Shown here: in pieces, positions 35,259 through 49,441 of the stretch
Position numbering within the stretch: position 1 is the stretch's first letter
Layout of the letters: every line of letters begins with the position of its first letter
Assembly (NCBI RefSeq): GCF_001411555.2
Contig: NC_049901.1
Location: forward strand, 14,919,190 to 14,983,189
Source: Juglans regia
Lineage: Eukaryota > Streptophyta > Magnoliopsida > Fagales > Juglandaceae
Direction of reading: 5' to 3'
DNA length: 64,000 bases
The notes under the pieces: model-generated
Databases searched by the model: none
What the model was told of the DNA's origin: nothing
Seen by the model: the letters and a program-made list of their open reading frames with translations, nothing else
Position numbers and translations under genes: made by a program

Positions 35259-37056
35259 TGTAACGCCCCATACTTAGATAAGTCGGAGAGTTACTACCTT
35301 TCACCTAAAAGCATGTCTCCCAAATACAAATTTAAGCTCCAAATTCTCAATTACATATAGATTTCAATGTTTTAAACTAACTATTCCAAAATAATTAACT
35401 AAAAAGTCACAAAGTCTTAATATAAATGTCAACCTCTCAACATACCACGTTATCAGAACACAACAAATTTATTGAATAACATTCTCCAATAACCATGATA
35501 TCCTTTTGTGCCTAATCCACTATACTTAAATAATCTCTCTCATGCTCCATAATCTTGATCATCAACTAAAATATTCAAATCATCTGAAAAATATTGTGAA
35601 AATAAAGTGTAAGTTATCAACAACTTAGTAAGTAGAGAACATATAGTAGTATGTAAACATGAGCATTTTCACAAAGTTTAAAATGCAAAGTAAAACATTT
35701 TAGTTTCAGAATGCAGATCCCAAAAACATGTTATCAAAATATTAGAGCGACTGTTTAAAATGTTCATATTTAAAAAAACTTCTTGACATAACATAATTGA
35801 ACATCATCATCTTATTATATCATAACAAAGACCATGTTTAACTCCAGTGGTTGGGTTTTGCTATCCCTGGTTGCCAAACCAGACAGTATCATAATGTGAG
35901 TCTTTCCCTTATTCATTCTCAGAGTCCTGAGTGGGCAAACAGGAAAGACCACGTAGAAAAATCACTTTGTTTTCAAAGTTGGTGCACTAAAAAATTGAAA
36001 TGTTGGTACCAACTATATAACAGAATCAGAGTCATCAAATCAGAACCAAAAATAGAACTAGATACAGAATTAGAATGTTATGCCTAAAGTTTTCAGATAT
36101 CAAATTATATAAAAACAGAGTACTGAACAGAATCATATTATCTTCACATAATCAAAATAGATCCAAAGCATCTTCACATATTCAAAATAGATTCAAAGCA
36201 TCTTCACAAAACATGCACAAATTTTCAGATGTCATATTCGCTCTTTTTGCACAGTTTAGAAACATAATGCTAAATTTTTTGATCATATCTACACCAATCA
36301 TGACAGAAAATACTTTCTCTTTTATACAAAATTTATGAGTAATGCAAAACACATATTTGAGGTTATTGTCACAGTTATTTTCAAAACATAACATGCATAT
36401 TTTTCACAAATCAACCTCAGTCCATATCTTTTTTATGCAAAGTCTAGCATGAGAATCTCGTTTATCCAGACTTTTTAACTTCATCTGAATTTCCTCACAA
36501 CCATACTAAGGGAATTCCAATCATCACCTATAAAATAGTCACGTAACTCGTGTAAATTCCCAATAGTATGTAACAATTTAATTAAGCACCCATTTTCTAA
36601 TTTAAACCTGAAATTAATAAATAACCTAGACTTCATTTAGCCCATAATCATAACCCAAAATTTAATTAAACACACACTTTCTAATTAATATCCAAAATAT
36701 CTAATTAATAGCTTAGACTTCATTTAGCCTATAATCATAAGCCAAAGACATCATCACTCCCCAAATAGTTAATATCCACATAATCCCTCCAAATAATCAT
36801 GTGATTAAACTCTAAAATATCTACAACCTCCAACATCTAATTTCTCCTAGTTTTATCACTCTAATATCATCATAAGTAATAAGCACTGGATCACATATAT
36901 GTAATTTACTATCTAAGGCTTAACAAAAGACGTGTTTTAACCGATGAAGTGGAGGAGAGAGGCTTACGGGCAGAGTAGTCATGTGATGTGGGTCGTGGGT
37001 TTAACCTTGAGCTTCCAGCGTGGGTGAGCAGCGATGGTTGTTCAGGACAGTAGATC

Positions 37057-37090
<34 letters not shown>

Positions 37091-38203
37091 AGTGTGGTCG
37101 AGAGAGAATTGGTGTGGGGAAGAATGTGTAACTCACGACTTGGTTTTGTGGCGGTTCATGGTGGCCACTATGTGGTACGGTGGTGTAGTGAAGATGGGAA
37201 ACTATGGCAGCGCAACAGTGGCCTTAGTGCTGCTGAGCAGTGATCAAGGATGTAAGGGGCCTAGACAGGGGCTGCACTGAAGTGCTCTGTTTTAGGTTGT
37301 TGGAAACAAAAGGGATGCGGTGGAAGGAGTCTGCCAGTTGGAGGTACTCAGGTGCGGACAGGGCTGCATTCACGGTGGAGGACATACAATACTGATTTAG
37401 CAAGAAGTCTTTTACGGTAGAACGGGTGAGGTACTTCACGGTTGGGTATGTCATTGAGGTGGCTTCCTAGTGTGATTCTTGATCTAGTCAACTTGCGGCT
37501 CACGAAGACAGAGCAGGGGCCTTCATTCTCAGCTTATTGTGGAGAGAGAGGGCAGCAGTGCAACTGTGGTTGGGTGGTGCATGGTGGTAGTGATGTGGCA
37601 GCTTCAGTTGGGTGGTGTGCTGCTTGTGGTTGCTGGAAATGGAGGAGCTTGCAAGGTTGTGTTGGGTGGCAATGTACACAAGGGTGACACTTGTTGCGGC
37701 AACCGTATAGCTTGAAGGAGATGAACGTACATTGTATGGGTCTATATATGTGTGTGTTGTGTGTGTGTGTGTTTGGTGGCTTGCGGTTTGGGTTGGCGTG
37801 GAGGGGAGGTTGCAGTACAATACAACATGGTCTACCCATGGGGAGGACGTGTGACATGGGACTGTTATGAATCACTGAAAATCCTAAATATGTAATGGAG
37901 GCAGAGATGATGAGCAGTGTTCGTGTATGGTTTTATACACGGGTTTGGATGTCGAGTAAATGGGTTTGGCCTTTTCGTGGGTCTTTGGGTCTTAGGCTTG
38001 GTTCATGCTTTTGGGCTTTAAATGATCAATTAGTCTATTTAAGAGCCAAACTAAATTTTTTTGGACCCGTAGCCTATTCAAAATTACTAGTTAAAATTCA
38101 AATGAGCTTCCCATAAAAATTAATCTCAATAAATTTCTCAATAAATTAATATTTCATGGGCTTGGGCTTGGGCTTGGACTTGGTGCTGGGCCTGAGTGTT
38201 ACA
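35259..38203 (+). mobile_element. Large LTR-like element nested in Copia A, second copy
   Basis: TGTAACGCCCC at 35259 to GTGTTACA at 38203. It holds two of the three differences between the blocks: the GA tract (37059-37087, 29 bp) and T37613, where copy 1 has G8089. Confidence 0.6.
37059..37087. repeat. GA microsatellite, second copy (29 bp)
   Basis: One dinucleotide longer than 7537-7563. Because of this, the reading frame of a spurious Arg-Glu-rich ORF differs between copies. Confidence 0.95.
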
Positions 38204-39390
38204 TCTATTACACCCGAAAAATTTGAAGGAGTCAATTTTAAGCGTTGGTTAGAAAAGATGAAAATCTTTTTTATAATGCATGGATTATATTTTGTTCTTG
38301 AAAATCATCTTTTTTCTGATCATTAACATGAATCCGCATGTACTATTGAATTGCAAACCTACATAGAAAATGATAACTTGTGTAGATGTATGATTTTAAA
38401 TCATTTAAGTTATGCACTTTTTATTCTTTACCTACACCTTAAATCTGCCGAAAAGATTTGGAATACTCTTGATAAAAAATAATGTGTATAATATGCTAGA
38501 ATGGATAAGTATATCACAAGTATATTTCTTGATTTTAAAATTGATGATTCCAAATCTGTGCTATAGCAAACTCATGAGTTATTTACCATGAATCGGACCA
38601 ACGGGGAATGGGTATTATCGAGCATCTCGAAATTGCTTGTAGAATAAACAAGTCGACTCCTTTATGGAAAGATTTTGGTATATTTCTTAAAGATAATAGT
38701 GAAGACAAGAACATGAAAACCTTAATCTGTGTAAATAGGATCCAATAACAACACTTGAAAAATGATCATATCCCACATTTGATTTCTAAGTTTCGGTCGA
38801 AGACAAATATTGTAGAAGGCCAAAGAATACATGGAAATCTATTATGCCATAGATACAAATTCAATAAGGGTAAAACTAGTTATAGGCACAATTTACAACC
38901 AAAGTCATATATCAACAAAGATGATAAAAGATCCATTTATTTTAACTACCACAAATTGGGTCACTGGCTAAAAACTATCGCTGCAAGAAGAGGAAAAATC
39001 AAGACAACGAACAACCCAAGATTGCTTAACCCACAGGCTTATATGGTGCTTACAGGACTGACTCCGTTGGAACCAATGAACAGTATGTAACCATAAGTCT
39101 CCTAATTTATTTGACTTGTAGTTCTTATGATTGAAAAGTAGACACAAGAGCTACCGTACATGTCACTTCTAACCACAATATTTTTTCAATGTATCGGAAT
39201 ACAAACGGCATGAAAGTGAAGATGGTTAATTTCACATATGCACAAGTACTTGGAGTAAAAAAATTTGAACTCAAACTAACATTAGGAAACACCATTCCTT
39301 TAGAATAAGTGTTTTATGTGCCAGAAGCAACGAAAAACCTAATTGGTGGATTTTTACTAAGTAGGGCAAACTACACATTGTTATTTCAAC
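38204..39390 (+). pseudogene. Copia A gag and protease remnant, second copy
   Basis: Counterpart of 8680-9866, including YFNYHKLGHW (Cys to Tyr twice) and the DTRATVHV protease remnant. Confidence 0.75.
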
Positions 39391-39888
39391 CTAAGGAAAC
39401 TATTGTAACTAAATATATGTCATTTGTGGGAAAAAAGTTATGTGAGTGATGGTTTATTTGTCATAAATGTTCAAAACAATGTCGTAGACAAATCCGATTC
39501 TAAGAATAGATTTGCATTTTCTAATTGTTCTTCTTAAGGATGACATACTAGATTAAGTCATGTTAATTATCATAATGTCAAAAAATGATGGATTTAAAAA
39601 TTATTCCTACAGTTCTTATTGATTTAGATAAAAAATATTTAGTATGTGTTCAGTCAAAACAACCTAGAAAACCTTTAAACTTGTTTTAGGAAATCTGTCA
39701 CTGCTTAAATAAATTCATAGTAATGGTTGCCATTTAAATGGTGTTTTGAAATGTGGTAATAAATAACTTAATTACTTTTATAGATGATTTGCCCAAGTGT
39801 TATCTCTACTTGTTTAAAACAAAAAATGAATCTTTTAATAAACTTTTTATCTATAAAACTGAAGCTGAAAATCAACTAAAGTCTAGAG

Positions 39889-40324
39889 AGAAATATTGAG
39901 ATTATCAGGTCTGATAGAAGAGGTGAATACTGCTCTAATCAATTGGTTCAATATTGCGAGGAGAATAGTATTATACACTAGGAAATCCCTCCATATTCTC
40001 CTCAACCCAATGGTGTTACTGAAAGAAAAAATAGAATCTTGGCAGATGATCAAATGCATGCTTTCTAATTTTTGCCTACCCGAGCAATGATGAAAGGAAG
40101 CAATACTTATATCTTATTTTATCTTGAGTAGAGTACCATTCATGTGATCTGACAAGACACCATATAAATTCTGGAATGATAGAATTTCCGATATTAACTT
40201 CTTTAGAGTTTGGGGTTGTCTTGGCAAGGTTAATTTTTCAAAAATTACAAAAATAAAATTATGTCTCAACACAATAGATGCATTATTCATTGGATATGCT
40301 AAACATATCATGCATATAGGTTTT
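39889..40324 (+). pseudogene. Copia A integrase remnant, second copy
   Basis: Counterpart of 10365-10800, with IIRSDRRGEY and PPYSPQPNGVTERKN. Confidence 0.72.
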
Positions 40325-40598
40325 TCATTATCAAATCAGAAGCCTAATGTATTGAACCCAACACCATTATGGAGTCTAGGGATACAACATTTTTTGTAGA
40401 TCTATTTCATTTCAAAACTAAAGTAGAAAGACCTTTATCTACATTTAGTTTCCCTTCCAACAATAATCAACCTATAACTTTATCTAATCCAGAGAGTTCA
40501 TATGGATTAGAAAATAAATTTGGAAGAGGAAAACGAGCGAGAAAGAAAAAAGATTTTGGACAGGATTTTATACTTATTATGTGGAGAAGGACCCTTTG

Positions 40599-41404
40599 AC
40601 TTTCAATGATGCCATGTTTTTTATTGATTCTTCTTTTTGGAAAGAAGAAGTAAACAATTATATGGAATCTCTTAAGACTAATGGCACCTGGAATTTATGT
40701 GATCCTCCTCCCTGATGCAACTCCATTGGATGTAAATGGATCTTTAAAAAGAAATTGAGATCTGATGGTAATATTGATAAATTTAAAACTAGGTTGTTGC
40801 AAAGTGTTTTAACAAATAGAGGGTATCGATTATTTTAATACGTATTCTTCTGTTACTAAAATAACCACAATTTGTGTTCTAATTGCTTTAGGTAGAATCT
40901 ATAAACTTAAGGTTCACCAGTCCACCAAATAGACGTAAAGACCATCTTTCTTAATGGTGATCTATAAGAGTAGATATACATGCATCAACAAGAGGTTTTA
41001 GTGGTTCTAAGACAAAAACAAAGTTTGTAGACTTATTAAATCTCTCTATGTCTTTAAACAAACTTCTAAACAACGGCACAAAAAAATTGATGAAATAAAT
41101 TTATTTTATGATTTTAAGATAAATGAATGTGATAAGTGTTTATATGCTAAAATAGTTTATGGTGCATATATAAGTAATGCTATATTTTTATGTTGATGAT
41201 ATTCTCATCTTTGGTACCAATATAGAAATTATTATTGATGTTAAAAATTTTCTATTTAAGAATTTTGACATGAAAGATATGGGAGAAGCGCAAGTAATTC
41301 TTGGTATTAAGGTAATTAGACGTCGTAATAGTATTAGCATAAATCAATTTCATTATATTGAAAAAATTCTTAAAAAGTTTGGTAGATTCGAATGAAAACC
41401 TATT
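40599..41404 (+). pseudogene. Copia A reverse transcriptase remnant, second copy
   Basis: Counterpart of 11075-11880. The YVDD segment is open at 41177-41395. Confidence 0.8.
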
Positions 41405-41523
41405 AGGTCTCCTCTTGATCCATGTTTGCATTTAAGTAAGAATCTTGAAAATCCTATTTCAGAACTGAGATATTGTCAGGTTTTTGGTACATTGTTGTGC
41501 ATTGCTAATTCTACTAGACTTAA

Positions 41524-42124
41524 TATTTCATATGTTATGAGTAGACTTAACAGATTTACTTGTAGGACTGATGATTTTCATTAGAAGACATTAGATAGAA
41601 TTCTTATATATTTGTGAGGAACCATGACATACAGTATCCCTTATTCTAGGTATTTTATTGTATTAGAAGCATATGATGATACTTGTTGGATAACTGGCAT
41701 AGTAGACTGTAAGGAAATAAGTGGATATATTTTCACTCTTGGCGGAGCAATTGTGGCCTGGAGATCTTCCAAGCAAACTGTGATTCATGACCTACTATGG
41801 AGGCTGAATTTATAGCTGTGAATACTACCGGATATGAGGTAGAGTGGCTTAAGAATTTATTGTCAGAAGTTCCATTAGTTAAAAAGTCAATATCAGCTTT
41901 TTTATGTTCTTTGTGACAATGAGGCTATGATAAGTGTTTGTAATAATAAATACTTTAATCATAAGAGGAGACACTTAGTATCAAACATTCTATTATAATA
42001 TACCTGAGAAAGACTCTTGAATGTGTAAATTCAGAAGATAACTTAGCACTTAGCAAATCATTTGATGAAAGGATTGTCAAAGTTAAAGGTTATACATACA
42101 TTAAGGGTGATGGACGAAAATCCA
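41524..42124 (+). pseudogene. Copia A RNase H remnant, second copy
   Basis: Counterpart of 12000-12600, with the ISGYIFTLGGAIVAWRSSKQ segment at 41624-41815. Confidence 0.72.
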
Positions 42125-42664
42125 TTAATTAAGTCACCGGTAGTCAAAACCCAACCTTCCTAACTAGAGACCCCAAGAAGAAAGTTCAATGGTAAGAACA
42201 AGCTACTTGAGTGATTGAAGAGCATTATCAAAATATTACTATTAGTACATCCCTAGGGTGTGGGTGCTATGAATGCAATGATAATGAAAACGCTAAATGT
42301 TTTGAATGAGTCCAAAACTAAGACGAGGTATTAAATTGTAGGTATCCTTGGAGGACTCACATATGTGATTGTTACTGTGGGGCTATAGTCTATTGTAATT
42401 GGGCTATTTCCTAAAGTGCTCATGAATCCAAGATATAATGCACAACATTTATGCACCACTTTGATAGGAACATGATATATGTCATACTATGCGTGTGGTA
42501 TGAAGAAGTCTGAGTTTAAATATTCTGGTTCCACACTTGGCTCAGCATAAATATTTCAGATGGAAACACGCTAACACTAGGTAGACATTCAAAGCCGCAA
42601 ACTACCTCTATTGATGTATAGTATTTAGCTTAAAGAATTTATTTATTTTTTAAAATATTTCAAT

Positions 42665-42674
42665 CAAGTGGGGG
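42665..42674 (+). other. Copia A polypurine tract, second copy
   Basis: CAAGTGGGGG just before the 3' LTR start at 42678. Confidence 0.7.
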
Positions 42675-42677
42675 ATT

Positions 42678-43238
42678 TGTTGATTTTATAGTTAATTGAT
42701 CACAACATTTTAACCATATTTAGTATCAATATGTGCCCAATGTCATGAACCAATGCATTGGTTCAGTGGTTCGGCCTTTATGGTTCTTCCTTATAGTCCA
42801 TGTTCAAGTCCCACAAATAGGCACCATTATAATTTGAACCAATGCACAACACTTGGAAAAGGGGGCCTTTACACAAAATGTTGCAACCTTTGGTTAATTA
42901 AAAATGTTTTAAATGTGTTCACCGCGAATTGAAAAATTATGACTTTTCACAAGTGTCATTTTATTTTCTGTAAATAGGGAACCCCACCTACGAATTTAAT
43001 CACTCCAAATTCTATAGAAAATTTAGAGAAACAATTCATCCTTTATTTTGTGTCTTTCTTTCTTTGGGCTTATTTTATATTATGTTCAAAGATATCTTTT
43101 TATGTGCACAAAAAATGAGATTAATGGAAACCGACGTTGTTGTTGTATCTTGAGAGTAGATTATTAAGAAGTCTTGTGCATGTTAAGATTTGGAAGTGGC
43201 AAAATTGACTCTAAGGAAAGTGTCCATCATAATGTACC
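42678..43238 (+). repeat. Copia A 3' LTR, truncated, second copy
   Basis: Counterpart of 13154-13714, ending at the same base against Copia B. Confidence 0.65.
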
Positions 43239-43369
43239 TGTAGGAAAATTGGTCTTGGATGATCGAATCATCTGAAAGTGCAAGAAGATTCAAGAAAATC
43301 CAAGAATTCTTTTGAAGAGGGAACTATATTCACTGTTATTTTGAAAGTGAAAAATAAGTAAAGAGTTGA

Positions 43370-43422
<53 letters not shown>

Positions 43423-43541
43423 AGAGAAGAAAACATGTAAATGTGCAGCGCACATGTAATAAAATGAACTTACAACTTAAGTAACTATTTAAAAAATTTA
43501 CAAAGTAACTATTTATAAGAAAATTTAAAAATGAACTTACA
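43239..43541 (-). repeat. Copia B 3' LTR, second copy
   Basis: Includes the expanded AT tract at 43376-43420, which has the same length as in copy 1. That is notable for such an unstable repeat. Confidence 0.82.
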
Positions 43542-43573
43542 AGAAACTCCCCCTCAAGATGGAGTGTGAATGT

Positions 43574-44944
43574 CAAGAACAACCATCTTGAACAGAATCT
43601 TGGAAAGAACATAAAGAAATTGAGTAAGAGGCAAGGATTTGGTGAATATATCTGCTAGCTGGTGTTGAGAAGTAACATGTAGAGTTCGAAGTACACCAGA
43701 TTGCATCTTCTCACGCATCATATGACAATCAATTTCTATATGCTTAGTTCTCTCATGAAAAATAGGATTTGCTGCTTTATGGAGTGCAACTTTACTGTCA
43801 CAGAATAATAATGCTGGATACTGACGAGAAATGCCAAAATCTTGGAATAAAGCAATTAATCAAGTTAATTCACAAGCAGTGGAAGCCAATACTCTATATT
43901 AAGCTTCAACTGAAGATTATGAAACTATATTTTGTTTCTATGATTTTCAAGAAACAAGAGAATCACCCAAAATTATACAAAAGCAAGTGACTGATTTTCT
44001 GGTGTCTGGACAAGTTGCCCAGTCAAAATCTGTGAAAGCCTTCAAGTGCAATAAGGAGGAGATGAAAGAAAAATGCCCTGACCAGGTTTACCCTATAGAT
44101 ATCTTAATACATGATGTGCAACATCTAAATGTATTTAGGCAGGTTATCCATGAATTGGCTCAAGATTTGCACAGAATAAGCCAAGTCAGGTCTCGTTATT
44201 GTCAAATAAAGCAGTCTCCCTACCAACCTTCTATATACTGTGGGATCTTCTAACAATGCAGAATCTGTCTTGGCCAAACGCATGTTAGAATTCATAAGGA
44301 CTTTAGCTAGTTTACAGTGAAAAAAACCAGTATGAACCAGTATTTCCAAGGCATAATGTCTTTGACATAGTGAAATTCCTTTACAAGATCTAGCCACTTC
44401 TAATTCAAGGAAATATTTAAGATCTCCAAGATCCTTAATCTGAAAAGCACCATTAAGAACAGATTTTATGTCTTGGACAACCTTAAGATCATTGCTAGCC
44501 ACAATCACATCATCAATATATATTAAAAGGGCAAGGAATGTAGAACCAGAAACTCATGTGAATAAGGAATAATCACACTTAGACTGTGTAAAATGATGTT
44601 CTAAAAGACAATTAGTGACTTTACAATACCAATGCCTTGAAGGCTGCTTTAGGCCATATAGTGATTTGGTTAATATGCATACCCGAGTCTCCCCCTTTTT
44701 GTCATACCTTTGAGGTAGTGTCATATACACTTCCTCATCCAAATCTTCATGGAAAAATGCATTATTTACATTCAATTGATGTAAATACCAATTATGTGAA
44801 GAAGCAACGGCTAGCAAACATCTAACACTTGTAAGTTTGGTCACAGGAGAAAAAGTGTCAATAAAAGCCAACCCCTTTTGTTGAGTGTATCCCCTAGCTA
44901 CAAGCCCAGTTTTAAATCTTTCAATGATGTCATCTTATTTATAT
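43574..44944 (-). pseudogene. Copia B RNase H and reverse transcriptase, second copy
   Basis: Counterpart of 14050-15420. Open stretches are at 44125-44508 and 44554-44871, with the YIDD motif at about 44499-44524. Confidence 0.8.
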
Positions 44945-46730
44945 TTAATTTGTACACCCATTTACAACCAATGGGGTGTTTATCAGGAAGCAAGTCAGTG
45001 AGAATCCAAGTATTACTTTTCTCGAGTGTAGATAATTTTGCTGCCATAGCCTCTTGCCAATGAGGAATTTAAATTCTTGATGGTAGTATTTACATTCAAA
45101 TTGAGATGAGAGAGTTATGGTGAAAGCACGATGAGTGGGAGAGAGTTTGTTGCAAGAAAGGTAAGTAGACAAAGAATAAGGAGTACTTACCTTGGAAGAA
45201 GTTGTAGCAATGGAAGATTCCATGCTTGACAAAAAAGAAGTGATTAAATCATAATAATATTGCTGCAAATATTGTAGTGCATGTTTGGTTCTAGTAGACC
45301 TTTTGACAAAATGATTATTAATGAAAGGATTAAAACCTGAAACTTGGTGTGACTGATCAATAGGTAAATAATGGTGAGAATTCTCTGCATTATCAATAGG
45401 GTGTAAGACAACAACAGGTATATTTGAAGCAGAAATGGACAACACAAAAGATTTTAAAGAAATTGATTGAAGATCTAAAGAAATGTTGTTGTTGTTTTTA
45501 TATGAAAAGACATGTTCATAGAATACTACATCTCTAGACAAAAAAAAAAAAAAAAAACAGATTTAGAGTTCAAATCATATAATTTGTACCTTTTTATCCC
45601 AAATGAATAACCCAGAAAAATATATTTTCTAGCTCTAAAATCGAATTTGGATCTTTGAACAACATGAGTGTTGGCATAACATAAACAACCAAACACTTTT
45701 AAATGGGAATAACTGAGTTTTTGAGAAAATAGAAGTTCATAGGGAGATTTGTTAGAAATGATAGGCGTAGGCAATCTATTTATGATATAAGCTATTGTTA
45801 GAACACAATCACCCCAGAAACAAAGAGGTAAATATGCTTGAAACCTTAAGGCACGTGCAACTTCTAGTAAATGCCAATGTTTTCTTTCCACTATTCCATT
45901 TTGTTGAGGAGTAGCTACATAACTCTTTTGATGAATGATACATTTAGCAGAGAAATAAGCAGACATATCAAACTCTAACTCATTATCACCTCTTAAAGAT
46001 TTTTATTTTAGAACTGAACTGTGTCTCTACAATAGCAATATAAGAGATGAGTTTGGATCAAGTTTCAGATTTGGTTTTCATTAAGTATTCCCAAGTTGCT
46101 CTTGTGAAATCATCAATAATTGTTAAAAAATTATGGAACCCATCTAGAGTAGGAGTAGAAAATGGGCCCCATATATCACAATGTATTATTTCAAAGGGAC
46201 AAGGAGTAGAAAGTGTGCCCCATATTTGTCACTATTGGAAAAAACTAATCTAGATTGTTTGGTATAATGACATACATCATCACAGTTTTATGTCTTGAAG
46301 GAGTTACAACATGAAAAAGTTTATGTATAAAACTTTGTTTGAGAAAAAAAGGATGACATAGGCGATAATGCCATAGAACCAAATTGATAGATGTACAAAC
46401 AAAAGGTCCAATAGACGATGCATCAGAGATTGATGCTTTATGATGCAGCAAATAGTAAAGACCACTTCTTTCTTCACCTAGACCAGTTGTCTTCCATGCA
46501 TACAAGTCCTGCATGAAGCAAAATTTGTTTAAGAAGATTAGGCAACAATTAGAAGAATGGGTACGATGACTAGTTGACAAGCATTTAAAGGAAAATGAAG
46601 GAACAAACAAAACATTGTTAAGAACCAAGGAATTTGAAATTTTAATAACCCATGTGTATAATTGGTGCTTTATGGCCATTTGGTAGTGTGAAAAAAGATG
46701 AATGCAATGGTATAAGAGGGAAAGTGACAC
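44945..46730 (-). pseudogene. Copia B integrase and pre-integrase, second copy
   Basis: Counterpart of 15421-17206. The integrase C-terminal core is at 45526-45966 and the pre-integrase LWHYRLCHP within 46245-46730. Confidence 0.78.
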
Positions 46731-47045
46731 TCAGCTAACCATATGGTCAGTAGCTCCAGTGTTGATAATCCATGGAATATCAAGATCAAAATGATATTGT
46801 TTAACAGAGAACAAACAAGGATCAAGATTCACAATAGACAAGAATTTACCTGATTGATTGAAAAATGACTAAGGATTTGGCCGAGATGTGGTACCTACTA
46901 AATGAGCCAAGGCAGGTTTTTTAGATGAATTGTGTATCTCAAGCAAAGAAAGTAATTGTTGGCATTGTTCTTGAGTAAATGGTAATTGAGGTATCTCTCT
47001 AACTTGTTTATCTTGTGAAATAATATCATACGAGTTACCATCAAC

Positions 47046-47935
47046 TTAATTTATTCTAGGCTTTGTGTTCTTGTAGCCAAGACGATATCCATGTAGTTTG
47101 TAACACTTTTCTTTCGTGCGTCCTGTTATTTCACAATGGCTACAAATAGACTTCGATTTTTGTGAATAGAAGTTGGATCTTGGAACATATTTATGGGAAT
47201 CAAATGTTTGTCTAGTAGAAGCCAAACTAGCGGAATCCAAATTGGAAACTTTATAAATGTCAAGGCTACGATGGCTTTCCTCTTGTAAAATTAGGGGAAA
47301 AAAATCCTGTTTATGGGTGGTAGAGGATTTAGCAAGAGAATTTGGGCTCTAACTTGAGAATATGTATCGTTAAGCCCCGTTAGAAACCTCATCACACATT
47401 CTTCTTGTTGATATTCTAGTAACCCTTTCAACACACCACAATTACAATTTGGTCCACATCCCATAAGGTTTTCAACTGAGTGTAGTAATTACTTACAGAC
47501 ATGTCTTCCTAAAGTAAAGATGAGATATCCTTATGAAGTTGGCAAATTCGTGGCCCACTAGACTACGAAAACTTCACTTAGAGGTCAGCCCAAAGTGCAG
47601 CAGCTGTATAAATCTAAATGCAACTTGCTGTTAATTTCTTCGAGACAGAATTGAGAATCCATAAAAACACCATACCATTGCATCGAAGACAAGCATCGTG
47701 CGCATGATTAGAGGAATTTGAAGGAAAATTCAAACTGCCATCGATAAACCTTAGTTTGTTCTTTGCCTTGAGAGCAATCCTCATAGATCTACTCCAAGAA
47801 TTGTAATTAGCTACATGCAGCAACTGAGAAACAAGAATAATCTCTGGATTTTCGCCATGATGAAGAAAATACGGACTTTGAAGAATCGTCCGTGAGATTC
47901 ACAGCGAGCGTTGCAAAAGTAGAAGAAGAAGCCAT
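47046..47935 (-). pseudogene. Copia B gag, second copy
   Basis: Counterpart of 17522-18411. The ATG is at 47933-47935, and the knuckle CSHCEITGRTKEKC is near 47115-47165. Confidence 0.8.
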
Positions 47936-47951
47936 CAAGAATAGAAAATTT

Positions 47952-47963
47952 CTTCTAATACCA
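47952..47963 (-). other. Copia B primer binding site, second copy
   Basis: The complement reads TGGTATTAGAAG, adjacent to the 5' LTR. Confidence 0.75.
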
Positions 47964-48185
47964 CGTAGGAAAATTGATCTTGGATGATCCAATCACCCGA
48001 AAGTGCAAGAAGATTTAAGAAAGTCCATGAATTCTTCTGAATTGGAAACTGTATTCACCATTATTATGAAAGTGAAAAGTAAAATACAGAGTTGAGTTTA
48101 CGTGTATATATACAAGAGAAGAAACCGTGTACATGTGCAGCACGTGTGTAAAAAAATGAACTTACAACTAAAGTAACTATTTACA
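47964..48185 (-). repeat. Copia B 5' LTR, second copy
   Basis: Counterpart of 18440-18661. Confidence 0.8.
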
Positions 48186-49254
48186 ACTAAAAAAACGTTT
48201 GGTGCAATTTAATTTGCCAAATTAACTATCCCTTATTTTTGATGATCAGCTTTGCTCGTTAGTTGTCAGGAGGAAATCAGTTCCATCGATCCATTTATGA
48301 GAAATTCGTTTTGGATTGCACCTGAGAGTCTGAGGCCATTTATAAAATCTCGATGACAAGGTGTTTCGTCAAGTACTACAGTTCCATGAGAAGTCATTCT
48401 CCGCAGGTGAAATGGTGATGAATTATTTTATTTATTATTGATGGTCCATTTTCTGATTCATTCAGCTCATGAGATTCTGTGCGTGTGGAACTACCATCTG
48501 GCCTGGTAATGGCAATCGATGTTTTTTGGTTTTAGATTGGAGAAGTACTACTCAAGCTCCATCTGGGTAACAGAGACAGCAATCAATATTGTTACAGTTT
48601 CAGTTAATGGCTGAACCGTTTAAGATTAATCGCTCACTCTATCTTTGAAGAGCACTTGTTTTTGGGTGTTGTCAGCTGGTTGTTGGGAAAATACAAATCA
48701 TCTTAAATCTAATTATTATGTTTTCACACCCCTTCGGAGCTTTGAAATCCCAATCTCTTCTGCTGAAGTTGTTGATAGCCGACCATTGGGCCCCTTTTGT
48801 TCCCAAGCTCTGGTGTCTTATTAATGTAAAATAGCCCCACGCATTCCACGTTTGGTTGTCCGCTTGGAAACCCGTACATGCATTTCTCACACCGTGTATT
48901 GCACTGATCTATATACAGTATACACATGCACGGTTTCTACTTCATATGAGTTCTCAAATAAACGGGAGTGGTGAAGCCGCTCAAACTCCTCCTGAGAAAT
49001 GTTTGAGCAGCTCTGAAGGAGTTTTTTATTTTTTTATTCTTTTGAAAGTTTTCATTTTGATCGATCATTTATTTTATTTTTTTATTATTATTTTTTAACA
49101 GTTAAGGAAGTCACTACTAATAAATTTTTATATTATATATATTTTTAAATATTTAAAAAAACAAAAAAAGTAAAATTACACTAGTGATAACTTTGAAGGG
49201 CCTCCTAAAACAAAGTTTGAAATTAATAATTGGTTATAAATTTCCTGTGTAGGG
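48186..49254. other. Non-repetitive sequence, second copy of 18662-19730
   Basis: No recognised gene. Same short open frames as in copy 1. Confidence 0.4.
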
Positions 49255-49441
49255 TGGGTTTGAAAACAAGTCATATTTTATCTCATCTTATCATTATAAA
49301 TTTCTTAAATTTTTATATAAAAATATAATAAATAATTTAATTTTTTTAAATTTTAAAATAAAAATAATATTTAATAATATTTTATTTTTTTTTAATAAAA
49401 TATCTCATCTCATTTTATCTGAATTTTATGTCTAAATCCAC
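49255..49441. mobile_element. MITE-like element, second copy
   Basis: Counterpart of 19731-19917. Confidence 0.45.

Larger units (their letters stand above)
34447..43238 (+). mobile_element. Copia A, second copy
   Basis: Same element as 4925-13714, with the same stops, frameshifts and truncation. The gag start ATG-ISNKH lies at 35239-35258. The duplication therefore happened, or the assembly split arose, after the element had decayed. Confidence 0.85.
43239..48185 (-). mobile_element. Copia B, second copy
   Basis: Counterpart of 13715-18661. The 3' LTR is at 43239-43541, the 5' LTR at 47964-48185 and the PBS at 47952-47963. All disablements are shared with copy 1. Confidence 0.88.
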